Source: CAWGJF01 sp963822905 (GTDB taxonomy: Bacteria > Bacteroidota > Ignavibacteria > Ignavibacteriales > Ignavibacteriaceae). From it: a DNA stretch of 64,000 nt. The position numbers and the translations under genes were made by a program. Under the pieces are notes generated by a model. The model was not told the origin of the DNA and ran no database searches. It saw only the letters and a program-made list of their open reading frames with translations. The stretch lies in assembly GCA_963822905.1 (NCBI GenBank), contig CAWGJF010000002.1, forward strand, positions 1 through 64,000, in the 5' to 3' direction. Shown piece after piece: positions 9,165 to 21,529 of this stretch (positions are counted from its first letter, which is position 1; every line of letters starts with the position of its first letter).

Positions 9165-10110
9165 CTAGGGGTTGGCCAAAGCACGCCACCAGGCGACGGT
9201 CGCCGGGATCGACTGCGCGAACGGCGTCGCGCCCGTGCCGAAGGCCTTCTCGAACTTGCTGCCGTCGACCACGAAGGGCTGCTCGAATTCGTAGAGCATC
9301 TCGTCGAGCTCGCGCGATGGCCGGATTGAACAGGCCGAGGAGGCGCAGGATCAGCTTCGGCGTCGGCGCGACCTTGATGTCGTGTCCGAGGTCGGCGGCG
9401 ATCATGGCGACGAGTTCGCGGGTGGTTTGCGCCGGCGCGTTGGGCACGTGCCAGACCTCGCCGAGGGCGCGTTCGTCGGTGCCGAGAATGGCAAGCGTGC
9501 TGCCGATGTCGGCGAGGTAGGTGTAGCTGTGCGGCTGGTCGGGGTCGCCCACCACCTGCGCCGACTTGCCGGCGAGCGCATGACCGATCACGCGCGTTCC
9601 CAGCGGCGATTGTTCACGCGCGCCGCGGCCCGAAGTAGTCGGATGCCCGCGCCGTCGCCACGGCGAGATTGCCGGCATCGGCAAGCGCCTTCAGCTCCGC
9701 CGCCATGGCGGCGCGCAGCTTGCCTTTCCGGGTCGTCGCCGCGTCAGGCAGATTCTCGGCGATCGGCGCGCCGTGCGTGTCGCCATACATGTAGAGATTC
9801 TCGAAGGAGACATAGCGGGCGCCCGCCGCCTGCGCGGCGGCGACCAACGCGCGCTGCAGCGGGGGAAGAGATCGCCCCAGCGGTGATAGGGCGGGCTCAG
9901 GCACTGATAGACGGCGGCGGCATCGCTGGTCGCCGCCGCGGCGAAGGCGCGGTCGCTGGCATCGCCGGCGGCGGTCTGGACGCCATCGGGGAGGTTCGAC
10001 GGCGCGCGGCACACCGCACGCACCGGCAGATGGCGCTCGATGAGCGCATCGATCAGGGCCCGGCCGACCGGCCCGGTGCCGAAAACCACATGAACGTCGC
10101 CCTTGGTCAT
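9165..10110 (-). CDS. NAD(P)-dependent epimerase/dehydratase family protein, frameshifted
   Basis: The start ATG at 10110 opens MTKGDVHVVFGTGPVGRAL, a Rossmann motif GTGPVG. The frame then changes near 9858, 9628 and 9320, but each piece continues the same protein: YVSFENLYMYGD, the HSYTYLADIG segment, and a C-terminus ending WWRALANP. Near 9858 a run of five C (minus strand) would need six, so a homopolymer error is likely. About 310 residues, an extended short-chain dehydrogenase of unknown substrate. Confidence 0.68.
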
Positions 10111-10222
10111 TTTCCTGCAAGCCCCCTCGCGGACAAATGGCGCGTGGAGAGTGACATGGCGATGACAGGAATGAAAGGTCAGGCGCGGGAGCTGCAGGCG
10201 ATCGACACGGCCGCGGAAAAGA

Positions 10223-10247
10223 AACGCCGGGCGCGAGGCCCGGCGTT
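10223..10247 (-). terminator. Terminator hairpin downstream of katG
   Basis: A 10-bp perfect stem (AACGCCGGGC / GCCCGGCGTT) with a 5-nt loop. On the minus strand it is followed by TCTTTTCC, so it would act on transcripts leaving katG. Confidence 0.65.
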
Positions 10248-10292
10248 CTATCCTTTGCGCCGATGTTGCTGTTCGACCGCCTGTCTTCCAGC

Positions 10293-10336
10293 GCAATCCC
10301 GGACGGAAAAGTGGTTTCCACTTTTCCTGGGATTGC
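10293..10336. repeat. 44-bp rhizobial palindrome abutting the katG stop
   Basis: Outer arms GCAATCCC / GGGATTGC and inner arms GGAAAAGTGG / CCACTTTTCC, with a 3-nt loop, form a near-perfect hairpin. The GGACGGAAAA core is typical of short palindromes found between genes in Rhizobiales. It ends exactly at the katG stop codon. Confidence 0.7.
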
Positions 10337-12557
<2,221 letters not shown>

Positions 12558-12702
12558 GTCTCTGCCTCCTCCGGGGTGTGGGCGAACGCAGCCCTGGCGC
12601 CCGGCCGCTAACGGGGTCGCTTCCAGGAAATTGGCGCGGCTGCGTTTGGCGAAAAGGTGGCAGGTCGCCCCGATAAAATCCAATCATATTGCCATGCTGC
12701 GA

Positions 12703-12721
12703 CGATAAGGTATTCTTATCG
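12703..12721. promoter_or_regulatory. Perfect palindrome at the oxyR-like start, candidate operator
   Basis: CGATAAG and CTTATCG flank a 5-bp spacer, ending 2 bp before GTG 12724. It contains the T-N11-A pattern of LysR-type operators and lies in the katG/oxyR intergenic region. Control by the adjacent regulator is inferred. Confidence 0.55.
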
Positions 12722-12723
12722 GC

Positions 12724-13667
12724 GTGATCACCCTGCGCCAGCTTCGCTATTTTCACGCGCTTGCCGCATCCGGCCATTTCGGACGGGCGGCGGAGGCCTC
12801 GGGCATTTCCCAGCCGGCGCTGTCCATGCAGCTGCGCGAGCTGGAGAGCGACGCTCGGCGGCGCCCTGGTCGAGCGCGGGCCGGCGGGCGCCAGCCTGAC
12901 CGAGCTCGGCCGCGACGTGGAGAGCCGCGTCACCCACATCCTTGCCGCCGTGCGCGACCTGGAAGAGCTGGCGCGCGCCGGCGGCGAGGAGCTCTGCCGG
13001 GCCGCTCCGCCTCGGCGTCATCCCCTCGGTGGCGCCCTTCCTGCTGCCGCGACTGCTGCGCCGTGCGGCCGAGGAACATCCCGCGCTGCAGCTGGTGGTG
13101 CGCGAGACGATCACCGCCCATCTGGTCGAGGAACTGGCCGATGGCGGCCTCGACGCGATCGTGGCGAGCCTGCCGCTCGAGACCGGCGACTTCGAGGAGG
13201 TGGCGGCCTTCGACGATGCCTTCCTGCTCGCCGCGCCCGCCGGCTCGCCGCACGCCCGCACGCTCGCCGGCGCTCGCCGAGGCGATCGCGGCGGAGGAGC
13301 TGCTGCTGCTCGAGGACGGCCATTGCCTGCGCGATCAGGCGCTGCGCGGTCTGCCATCGCATCGACCCGCGGCGGCTGAGGAGCTTCGGCGCCACCTCGA
13401 TCGCCACGCGTGCTGCAACTGGTGGCGGCGGGGCAGGGGATCACGCTGGTGCCGCAAATGGCGGTGGATGCCGGCATGTCGGCCGACCCGCGCCTGGCGG
13501 TGGTGCGCTTCGCGGCGCCGGAGCCGCATCGCACCGTCGGCCTTGCCTGGCGCAAGGCCTCGCCGCGGCGGGCGCATTTCCTGGCGCTGGTCGATCTGCT
13601 GCGGCCGGCCGACGCAGACGCGACATTGGCACCCCAGCGACCGCGGACGAGGAGACAGGGACAATGA
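12724..13667 (+). CDS. LysR-family regulator, OxyR-like, multiple frameshifts
   Basis: GTG 12724 opens VITLRQLRYFHALAASGHFG, the LysR winged helix-turn-helix. The effector domain continues in other frames: ALVERGPAGASLTELG, LRLGVIPSVAPFLLPRLL, ETGDFEEVAAFDDAFLLA and ITLVPQMAVDAGM. Breaks lie near 12855, 13005, 13268, 13365 and 13400. With about 310 residues and divergence from katG, OxyR is the likely identity. I cannot place the redox cysteines confidently, although one cysteine falls in the expected GHCLRDQAL segment. The gene overlaps the next by ATGA. Confidence 0.75.
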
Positions 13668-14086
13668 CGGCAACATGGCAATTCTGGGCACTGTCGGCCG
13701 CCGCTTTCGCGGCACTCACCGCGATCTTCGCCAAGGTCGGCGTCGAGAACATCAATTCCGACTACGCCACCTTCATCCGCACCATCGTCATCCTGATCGT
13801 CACCGGCGGCATCCTGCTCGGCCTCGGCGAGATGCAGTCGCCGGCTTCGGTGTCGCCGCGCACCTATCTGTTCCTCGTGCTCTCCGGGCTGGCCACCGGC
13901 GGCTCGTGGCTGTGCTATTTCCGCGCCCTCAAGATCGGCAATGCCGCGCAGGTTGCGCCCATCGACAAGATGAGCGTCGTGCTGGTGGCGATCTTCGGCG
14001 TCCTCTTCCTCGGCGAGAAGCTCAGCCTGATGAACTGGCTGGGCGTCGCGCTGATCGGCGGCGGGGCGATCCTGGTCGCCTTCTGA
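13664..14086 (+). CDS. EamA/DMT-family small membrane transporter
   Basis: 140 residues, almost all in four or five membrane segments, a single EamA half-domain. It starts at ATG 13664 inside the stop of the regulator (ATGA overlap), implying translational coupling. Motifs such as ALKIGNAAQVAPIDKMS and VLFLGEKLS are typical of EamA. Half-size members work as dimers; the substrate is unknown. The frame is intact. Confidence 0.82.
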   Translation: MTATWQFWALSAAAFAALTAIFAKVGVENINSDYATFIRTIVILIVTGGILLGLGEMQSPASVSPRTYLFLVLSGLATGGSWLCYFRALKIGNAAQVAPIDKMSVVLVAIFGVLFLGEKLSLMNWLGVALIGGGAILVAF

Positions 14087-14186
14087 ACGGCCGGGCAGCG
14101 GCCGCGCTCGCCTTGTCGGCCGGCGATCCGCCGGGCTATACACCCGCCACACATCCCACCCGTCAAATCAGCGAGGAACGACCCAG

Positions 14187-14610
14187 ATGGCAGTTGAGCG
14201 TACCTTTTCGATGATCAAGCCGGACGCGACCGCGCGCAATCTGACCGGCAAGATCAACGCCAAGCTGGAGGAGGCGGGGCTGCGCATCGTCGCGCAGAAG
14301 CGCGTGTGGATGAGCCGCAAGCAGGCGGAAGGCTTCTACGCCGTCCACTCGCGGCCGGCCGTTCTTCGACGAACTCTGCGATTTCATGTCGTCCGGGCCG
14401 ACCATCGTCCAGGTGCTCGAAGGCGAGAACGCCATCGCCAGGAACCGCGAGGTGATGGGCGCGACCGATCCGGCCAAGGCCGATGCCGGCACCATCCGCA
14501 AGGATTTCGCCAATTCGATCGGCGAGAACTCGGTGCACGGCTCCGACGCGCCGGAGACCGCGCGCGAGGAGATCGCCTACTGGTTCTCGGCCATCGAGAT
14601 CGTCGGCTGA
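14187..14610 (+). CDS. ndk: Nucleoside diphosphate kinase, one frameshift
   Basis: About 140 residues. Ndk transfers the gamma phosphate of ATP to other nucleoside diphosphates through a phosphohistidine. The start MAVERTFSMIKPDAT and the active-site segment ENSVHGSDAPE are present. The frame changes near 14352, between the YAVHS and RPFFDEL segments, by one base. Since ndk is otherwise full length and perfectly conserved, the break is taken as a sequencing error. Confidence 0.92.
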
Positions 14611-14704
14611 GGTCGCCATCGAACCGGCCAAATTCCGACCTAGGCGAACGGCCGCGGCCTGCTGCGGCCGCCTTCCTCGATTGACCAGCCACACCGGGCG
14701 GACC

Positions 14705-15096
14705 ATGAAGAGATTCCTCGTTGCCGCGTCTGTGCTCCTCGCCGCCAGCCTGCCTGCCGCGGCATTCAGCGCCTCGCTGACCAGGCAGCTCAAGGAGCTC
14801 TCCGGAACCACCCGCTTCGTCCAGGCGTGCAGTCTTCAGGCGCTGATCGAGATCGCCAAGGACAAGAACGGCTACCGGCCGAGCCACGCTGCCGGTCGAT
14901 GCACTGGCGCCGCCGCGGATCAAGGGCGATGCGATGACGGGCAACGGCGGCGCGATGCGCAGCCGCGACAAGTGGTATCAGTTCTCGTTCACCTGCGTGA
15001 CCACGTCCGACCATCTGCAGGTGAAGTCGTTCAACTACAAGATCGGCAAGCCGATCCCCAAGGAGCAGTGGGCGAGCCTACAACCTCTACAAGTGA
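14705..15096 (+). CDS. DUF930-type secreted protein, frameshifted
   Basis: A signal peptide (MKRFLVAASVLLAASLPAAA) precedes a domain with CSLQALIEIAKDKNGYRP, RSRDKWYQFSFTC and VKSFNYKIGKPIPKEQW. This arrangement resembles DUF930 proteins known mostly from Rhizobiales. Breaks near 14895 and 15080 shift the frame; the second restores a C-terminus YNLYK. About 130 residues, of unknown function. Its end overlaps the convergent moaE end by about 10 bp. Confidence 0.6.
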
Positions 15097-15579
15097 GGGC
15101 CTGCCGCAGCGGCGCCACGCTCAGCGCGCTTGAGGACGATATCCTCGTCGGCGGGGTGCGCCTCGACCCAGCCGCCTTCGGCGCCGCCGGAGAGATGCTC
15201 CTTCTTCCAGAAGGGCGCCCGGCTCTTCATGTAGTCCATCAGGAAGCCGGCCGCCTCGAAGGCGGCGTGACGGTGCTCCGAGGCGACGACGACCAGGACG
15301 ATGTTGTCGCCGGCGGCGATCCTGCCGTGGCGATGGATCACGGTGACGGCGGCGAGCGGCCAGCGCGTCGCCGCCTCTTCGGCGATGCGGGCGATCTCGC
15401 CCTCCGCCATGCCGGGATAGTGCTCCAGCTCCAGCGCCGACAGACGGCCGCTCTCCGCCCGGCACACGCCGGTGAAGTGACCACGGCGCCGACGTCGCTG
15501 CTCGCCCGCTTGACCGCTCGATCTCGGCGGCGATGTCGAAGTCGTCCACCTGCACGCGGACCGTGATCGGCGCCGCCAC
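15087..15579 (-). CDS. moaE: Molybdopterin synthase catalytic subunit MoaE, frameshifted
   Basis: MoaE transfers sulfur, carried by MoaD, to precursor Z to make molybdopterin. The gene starts at GTG 15579 (VAAPITVRVQVDDFDIAAEI) and continues after one or two indels near 15480-15505 with GVCRAESGRLSALELEHYPG, IHRHGRIAAGD and APFWKKEH, which hold the conserved His, Arg and Lys of the active site. It follows moaD by 5 bp. About 160 residues. Confidence 0.88.
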
Positions 15580-15584
15580 GGCGG

Positions 15585-15836
15585 CTAGCCGCCGGTCATG
15601 GGCGGGAAGATCGCCACTTCGCTGGCGTCGGCGATCGGCACGTCGCCGGCCGCATGGACCTTGTCGACCGCGACGCGCAAGGCGCGCGGCTCGGCAAGTG
15701 CCAGCTCGTAGCCGGGGCCGCGGCTCTTCAGCCAGTCGATGAGCTCATGCGTCGTGGCGACGGTCGCCGGCAGCGTCACCTCTTCCGATTCGAGGCCGAT
15801 GCGCTCGCGCACCCAGGCGAAATAGACGAGCTTCAC
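15585..15836 (-). CDS. moaD: Molybdopterin synthase sulfur carrier MoaD
   Basis: 83 residues of ubiquitin-like fold ending FPPMTGG, where the terminal Gly-Gly becomes the thiocarboxylate. The start is GTG 15836, overlapping the pgsA stop (GTGA), so the two are translationally coupled. It is intact and lies directly ahead of moaE. Confidence 0.92.
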   Translation of the reverse strand: MKLVYFAWVRERIGLESEEVTLPATVATTHELIDWLKSRGPGYELALAEPRALRVAVDKVHAAGDVPIADASEVAIFPPMTGG

Positions 15837-16466
15837 GGCTCGGTTCCCATCAGGTGGCGCAGTCCGGCGCGGAAATAGTCGTAGCCGGTATAGACGGTGA
15901 TCAGCGCCGATATCCACAAGAGCAGCAGGCCGACATAGGTGAACAGGCCGAAGTCCTGCAGGTAGTAGCGCATCAGCTTGTCGCCGGCGGGGCCGGCGAG
16001 CAGGAAGCCGATGGCGATCATCTGCATGGTCGTCTTCCACTTGGCGAGGTTGGTCACCGGCACGCTGACGCGCAGCTCGGCGAGGAATTCGCGCAGGCCC
16101 GAGACCGATATCTCGCGGGTCAGGATGACGATGGCGGCCAGCACCGACCAGTCGCTGATGGTGCCGTCGGAGACGAGCAGGAGCAGCGCGGTCGCCACCA
16201 GCAGCTTGTCGGCGATCGGGTCGAGGATGCGGCCGATGGCCGATTGCTGCTGCCAGGCGCGGGCAAGATAGCCGTCGAAGAAATCGGAAACCGTCGCCGC
16301 GATGAATACGGCGAAGCTCAGCCAGCGGCTGGCGGTGTTCTCGACATAGAAGAAGAGCCACCAGCAGCGGCACGGCCACGATGCGGAAATAGGTCAGCAG
16401 GTTGGGCAGCGCGAAGGCATGGGCCTGCCCGCGCCCGCTGTGCTGGTTTGGCTGGGTCTCGTGCAT
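15833..16466 (-). CDS. pgsA: CDP-diacylglycerol-glycerol-3-phosphate phosphatidyltransferase, one frameshift
   Basis: About 210 residues with four or five membrane helices. It makes phosphatidylglycerol phosphate in the inner membrane. The CDP-alcohol phosphotransferase motif is visible as DGYLARAWQQQSAIGRILD followed by PIADK. The start ATG at 16466 gives MHETQPNQ and then ALPNLLTYFRIVAVPLLV. The frame changes once near 16352. The order with moaD, moaE and uvrC is conserved in Rhizobiales. A second CDP-alcohol transferase gene lies at 24305. Confidence 0.9.
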
Positions 16467-16512
16467 CGAATTCCGCCCGTCGGCCGGGGTGGCGGCATTG
16501 CTGCGCGTTGCG

Positions 16513-18541
16513 CTAGCGACCGATCCTAACGCTTCGGCGACAGGAAGGCACGCCTCCGTGAGCCGGTCCCAGGCCCAGCCGCCTATCTGGGGCGACGCTC
16601 CTGGCACGGTCAATCGGCGGCTCCGATTGAAGAAGCCGTGGATCGCCCGGGCCATCTCGTCGGAAATGCCGGGCACGGCGCGCAAATCGTCGACGCTTGC
16701 CCGGCCGACCGCCTTGGCGGTGCCGAAATGGCGCAAGAGCGCGCGCTTGCGCGCCGGCCCGACGCCGCCGATCTCGTCGAGCGGGTTGCGGGCGATGTCG
16801 GACTTGCGCCGCGCCCGGTGCGAGCCGATGGCGAAGCGGTGCGCCTCGTCGCGCAGCCGCTGGACGAAATAGAGCACAGGATCGCGCGGCGGCAGCATGA
16901 AGGACGGGCGGCCGTTCATATAGAAGGTCTCGCGGCCCGGCATCGCGGTCCGGCCCCTTGGCGACGCCGATCAGCGGCAGGTCGGTGACGCCGAGTTCGG
17001 CGAGCGTCTCGGTCACCGCGGCGAGCTGGCCGCGGCCGCCGTCGATGAGGAGCACGTCGGGCCACGGGCCGATCGTCTCGCTCTCCTCGTCGCGTTCGCC
17101 CGCCTCGCGCGGTCCCGCCTCCTTGATGAGGCGCGCGAAGCGCCGGCCGAGCATCTCGCGCATCATGGCGTAGTCGTCGCCGGGCGTGAGGTCCCCGGAG
17201 CGCATGTTGAACTTGCGGTACTGGCCTTTGACGAAGCCGTCCGGGCCGGAGACGATCATGCCGCCGACCGCGTTGGTGCCCATGATGTGGCTGTTGTCGT
17301 AGACCTCGATGCGGCGCGGCGGCTCCGGCAAGCCGAAGCGCTCGGCAAATCCTTCCAGCAAGCGTGCGCTGCGAGCTGAGATTCGGCGAGCTCGCGGCCG
17401 AGCGCCTCGCGGGCATTGGCGAGCGCGTGCTCGACCAGGTCCTTCTTTTCGCCGCGCTGCGGCACGAGCACGCTCACATGCCTGCCGCCACGCTCGCTGA
17501 GCGCCGCTTCGAGCAGCGCCCGCTCCTCGAAATCGTGCGAGAGCAGGATCAGCTTCGGCGCCGGCTTGTCGTCGTAGAACTGGGCGAGGAAGGCGCCGAG
17601 CACGGCACCGGCTTCGAGCCCCTTGTCGGCGCGCGGGAAATAGGCGCGGTTGCCCCAGTTCTGGCCGGTGCGGAAGAAGAAGACCTGGATGCAGGTCGCG
17701 GTCGCCGGCCTGATGCACGGCGAACAGGTCCGCCTCCTCGAAGGTATGCGGATTGATGCCCTGATGGCCCTGGACGTGGGAGAGGGCGGCAAGCCGGTCG
17801 CGGTAGCGGGCCGCCTGCTCGAAATCGAGCCGGTCGGCGGCCTCGCTCATCGCCGTCTGCATGGTGGCGCGCACCGCCTGGCTGCGGCCGGAGAGGAAGT
17901 CCTTGGCCTCCTTCACGAGCGCCTCGTAGCCATCAAGGCCGATCTCGCCGGTGCAGGGCGCCGAGCAGCGCTTGATCTGGTAGAGCAGGCAGGGCCGCGT
18001 GCGGCTGTCGAAGACGGCATCCGAGCACGAGCGCAGGAGGAAGGCGCGCTCGAGCGCGTTGATCGTGCGGCCGACCGCACCGGCCGAGGCGAAGGGGCCG
18101 AAATAGTCGCCCTTGCGCGTGCGCGCGCCGCGATGCTTGGCGATCTGCGGCGCCTTGTGGTCGCCGGTGATGAGGATGTAGGGGAACGACTTGTCGTCCC
18201 GGAGCAGCACGTTGTAGCGCGGCCTCAGGCGCTTGATCAGATTGGCTTCGAGCAGCAGCGCCTCGGTCTCGGTGCGCGTCGAGACGAACTCCATCGCCGC
18301 CGTCGCCATGATGACGCGCTGGATGCGCCCGGAGAGGCCGCCGACGCGCGTGTAGCTCTGCACCCGCTTCTTGAGGCTGCGCGCCTTGCCGACGTAGAGC
18401 ACCGCGCCCTTGGCGTCGATCATGCGATAGACGCCGGGCCCGTTGGGCAGCCGCTTGACGGCGTCGGCGATCACCTGCGGCCCGATGCGGCGGCGGCTTG
18501 CTTGCGGCCTGATCCGAATCCGTGGTCGTTGCGTCGGTCAT
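16513..18541 (-). CDS. uvrC: Excinuclease ABC subunit UvrC, several frameshifts
   Basis: UvrC makes both incisions around UvrB-marked DNA damage. The GIY-YIG domain (GPGVYRMIDAKGAVLYVGKA), UVR segment (LDFEQAARYRDRLAAL), RNase H-like domain with EVYDNSHIMG and LLIDGGRGQL, and C-terminal HhH region (GGVGPARKRALLRHFG) are all found. The start is taken at ATG 18541 with an indel near 18495. Further breaks lie near 17700, 17370 and 16945. The exact C-terminus is uncertain: the HhH frame has lost its stop and runs into pgsA, while other frames stop at 16610 or 16513. Confidence 0.88.
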
Positions 18542-18564
18542 GGAATCCGAGGAGCGTCTGCGTG

Positions 18565-19302
18565 TCAGGCGAGGTGCTGGCCGCCGTCGAGCGCGATCAC
18601 CTGGCCGGTGATCGAGCGCGTCTCGACAATATAGCGGATGGTGCGGCCGAATTCCGTCAGGTCGGGCGCGCAGGCCGAGCGGCGTCGCCGTCGACCAGGC
18701 GGCGATAGCCTTCGTCGGTCTGGCGGACGCTGGGCAGCACCGGGCCGGGCGCGATGCCGTTGACGCGGATGCGCGGCGCCAGCGCCAGGGCCAGCGACTG
18801 GGTGGCGGTGGCGAGCGCCGCCTTGCTGATCTGATAGGAATAGTTGGTGGGCGTCGGCCGCCAGATGCTCTGGTCGAGCAGGTTGACGACATTGCCCTCG
18901 ACGCCCTCGGGCACCTGCGCGGCGAAGGCCTCGGCCAGGAACACCGGCGCGGTCAGGTTGATCGCCATTTGCCGGTCCCACAGCGCGCGGTCGAGCGATC
19001 CGACGGCGTCGAACGTTCGAAGATCGACGCGTTGTTGACCAGCAGGGTGAGGGGCCCGAGCGCCGCCGCGGCGTCTGCCGACGACGCGGGCCGGTGTGGC
19101 GGGATCGGCGAAATCGCCGGTGACGACCGCGGCGCGCCCGCCATTCCCGCTCGATGGCGGCGGCGAGGCCATCGGCTTCATCGCGCGAATGGTTGCAGTG
19201 GATAGCGACCGCCCAGCCATGCGCGGCGAGATCCTCGACGATGGCGCGGCCGATGCGGCGCGCACCGCCGGTTACCAGCGCGACGGGGGAGGCAGGAGGC
19301 AT
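18565..19302 (-). CDS. Short-chain dehydrogenase (FolM/pteridine reductase-like), frameshifted
   Basis: The start ATG at 19302 gives the nucleotide-binding motif VTGGARRIGRAIVEDLA; the TGGARRIG form is shared with FolM and pteridine reductases. Other frames supply VNNASIFE, NYSYQISKAAL (catalytic YxxxK), RVNGIAPGPVLPS and a C-terminus ITGQVIALDGGQHLA. Breaks lie near 19140, 19020 and 18680. About 250 residues. It stands just upstream of uvrC on the same strand. Confidence 0.75.
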   Translation of the reverse strand: MPPASPVALVTGGARRIGRAIVEDLAAHGWAVAIHCNHSRDEADGLAAAIEREWRARRGRHRRFRRSRHTGPRRRQTPRRRSGPSPCWSTTRRSSNVRRRRIARPRAVGPANGDQPDRAGVPGRGLRRAGARGRRGQCRQPARPEHLAADAHQLFLSDQQGGARHRHPVAGPGAGAAHPRQRHRARPGAAQRPPDRRRLSPPGRRRRRSACAPDLTEFGRTIRYIVETRSITGQVIALDGGQHLA

Positions 19303-19592
19303 AACCTTTGGTTAACCCTATTTAATCGTGGCGGCGGCATGGACGCCGGCCCCATCCTAGATAGGAGATGTCGCGGCCAAATGTCCAAATGCCTGTCTGA
19401 CTCAATGCGTTAGGGCCGGCGCTGTTACCTCGCTGCAACGCCACAATCGATCATCGATTCGCCGCCGTGCAGCCGCATTTCATTAACGTTTACGCCGTAT
19501 TCCTGGTCGCATATGGCGGCCAGCAAAGCGGGGGCCTGGCGTCGTGGGCGAGCTTGTCGTCGATGTCGCCGGGCAAGAACGAGGAGTAGATC

Positions 19593-20163
19593 ATGTTTGC
19601 CATCCGAACCATCGGCGTTAGCGCGCTGGCACTCGTGGGCAGTGCCGGCATCGCGCTGGCAGCCGACCTGCCCAACTATCAGCCGCCGCCGGCCTCGCAG
19701 GTTTACAACCCGGCGCCGGCCTTCGACTGGACCGGCCCCTATGTCGGCCTCACCGGCGGCTATGGCTGGGGCACCTCCAACGGCTGGCTGGGCGGCGCCT
19801 TTGCCGGCTACAACTTCCAGGTCAGTCCCAACTGGGTCGTCGGCCTCGAAGGCGATATCGTCGCCTCCAACAAGAGCTCGAACAGCTGGGATTCCACGCT
19901 GCGCGGCCGTGTCGGCTACGCCTATCGACCGCTACCTGCTCTACGGCACCGGCGGTGTCGCGTTCGGCAACATCAAGAATGCCGGCGCCTCGGCCACCAA
20001 GACCGGCTGGACGCTCGGTGCCGGCATCGAGGCGGCGCTGACCAGCAACGTCACCGGCCGCCTCGAGTACCGCTACACCGATCTCGGCTCGGCCTCGGTC
20101 GGCGGCTCCACGGTCAGCCAGACGTCGAACGACCTCATGCTGGGCGTTGCCATGAAGTTCTGA
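19593..20163 (+). CDS. Omp25/opacity-type outer membrane beta-barrel protein, one frameshift
   Basis: About 189 residues with a signal peptide (cut near ALAADL). The FDWTGPYVGLTGGYGWG opening and a C-terminus ending SNDLMLGVAMKF with a terminal Phe are typical of the rhizobial/Brucella Omp25-RopB barrels. These are small 8-stranded porin-like proteins in the outer membrane. The frame changes near 19925 within GYA-IDRYLLYGTGG. The 290 bp upstream hold no other gene. A strong terminator follows. Confidence 0.85.
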
Positions 20164-20184
20164 TCGGCCTGTCCGTCAGGCTTC

Positions 20185-20219
20185 AACGCCCCGTCGCGGT
20201 CTCCGCGGCGGGGCGTTTT
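20185..20219 (+). terminator. Rho-independent terminator after the porin gene
   Basis: The stem AACGCCCCG / CGGGGCGTT, extended by CGCGG / CCGCG, ends in TTTT, 22 bp after the porin stop. Confidence 0.85.
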
Positions 20220-20248
20220 GCGTTTGAAAGCCCGGCCCGAAAGCCGAT

Positions 20249-20336
20249 CCTCAAGGTGAGGCGCGAACGTATGCGAGCCTCGAACCATGCGGCCGATCCT
20301 TCGAGGCCCGCCTGCGGCGGGCACCTCAGGATGAGG
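20249..20336. repeat. Rhizobiales intergenic palindromic repeat, copy 2
   Basis: This is the opposite orientation of the element at 6573-6672: it starts CCTCAAGGTGAGG, contains GCCTCGAACCATGCGG and GATCCTTCGAGG, and ends CCTCAGGATGAGG. It lies between the porin gene and the RNase T2 gene. Confidence 0.75.
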
Positions 20337-20374
20337 CCCCGAGGGAGACGCTACGGCTCAAACGCTCGCACGCC

Positions 20375-20993
20375 CTACCGTCCCGCCGGCACCTTGATCT
20401 CGGGCACGTGGCAGCCCTGCCGGTCGACCTCAAGGCAGCGGCGGAAGGCGAGGGTCTTGGTCAGGCAGATGCGCACTTCCTGCATGAGGCCGCGATTGCA
20501 CTGGACGGCGATGCCGGTCGCGACCATGCGCGGATTGGCGGCGATGAAGGCCTGCTCGATCTCGCGCGGTGCCAGCGTGCGGCCGGCCAGCGACGTCGGC
20601 AGCGCGACCGCCTCGAAGGCGCGGCGGAGCGTGGCGAAGTAGGTCGACCTGATTGAGGCCGGAGCAGACCCCGTGCTTCTGCCATTCGTGATTGACCAGG
20701 CCGCCGCCGGGCATGATGTCGGAAAGCCCGTCGACGGTCGCCTGGCTGACGCGGCGCGGCATGTTGGACGGGCAGTCGGACGGATAGCCGCGCTCGTATT
20801 GCGGCCACAGGCCGTGGACGATGAAGCCGCGCGGCGTGTCGCATTCGGCCGGGTCGGGTCGGCTGTTGGTGGCGCAGTAGGTCGGCGACCAGGACAGCGA
20901 CAGGACATAGAAGTCGAAACGCCGGGCTTTCCGCCGGCCGAAGGCCGGCGCGGCAACCAGAAGAAACGCCGCTAAGAGGCTGACAAGCCTCAC
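20375..20993 (-). CDS. Ribonuclease T2 family protein, one frameshift
   Basis: About 205 residues with an N-terminal signal peptide (VRLVSLLAAFLLVAAPAFG) from GTG 20993, which overlaps the stop of the gene before it. Both active-site blocks are clear: FIVHGLWPQY (CAS I) and NHEWQKHGVC (CAS II). The enzyme cuts RNA non-specifically in the periplasm through a 2',3'-cyclic intermediate. An indel near 20645 shifts the last third, which ends CLEVDRQGCHVPEIKVPAGR. Confidence 0.9.
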
Positions 20994-21446
20994 GGACGGA
21001 TGGAACGGCACCAGGCGCCGTAGACCCGGTAGGGGTCGTAGCCGGGCAGGCAGGACTGCACACCCCAGTGGATCGAGGCGAAGCCGGCCTGGAACTCGAT
21101 CAGATAGACCAGCTCGGAGCGCCTGCCGTTGGAGAGCGTCGCGGTGGCGTGGCAATAGCGGCGCGGGATCAGGCTCGGGCCGTTGACGCTGACCTTGGTT
21201 TCGCGGATGCCGTCGATATTGGCGATGGTGAGCCCGCTGCCGAATGATGTTGGCGTCGTAGAAGGCGAACTTGTTGGTCACCTTGGCCAGCACCTTGGGC
21301 TCGTCGCAGACCGGCAGGCAATGGTGGTGGGCGCAATAGGGCATGCCCGTGTAGCTCTCGCCATAGCCGTAATTGCCGTAGTCGGCGGCCCGGGCCGGCA
21401 TGGCCAAAAGACCAAGCGCCACAAGGCCTGTCAGGATGCGCAGCAT
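20990..21446 (-). CDS. Conserved secreted protein of unknown function, one frameshift
   Basis: ATG 21446 begins a signal peptide (MLRILTGLVALGLLAMPARA). The mature part is Tyr- and Cys-rich at first (YCAHHHCLPVCDEPK), then after an indel near 21240 continues as LTIANIDGIRETKVSVNG, ending GAWCRSIRP. About 150 residues. Its stop overlaps the RNase T2 start (GTGA), so the two are probably co-translated and both exported. I do not recognise the family. Confidence 0.6.
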
Positions 21447-21529
21447 GGCCGTCGTCTCCCCGTATTCCGTCGGTTGAGACAATGCGACGACCCCGGTGCC
21501 CGGTCAAGGCGAGCCGGGGCGTTTCGCGG

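Noticed and set aside
9067..9684. DinB gene extended upstream to 9684
   Set aside because: The extra part belongs to the frameshifted dehydrogenase gene; the DinB fold begins at ATG 9066.
19312..19325. TTAA-N6-TTAA resembling a CtrA binding site upstream of the porin gene
   Set aside because: The spacer is 6, whereas CtrA needs 7, and the position is about 270 bp from the start codon.
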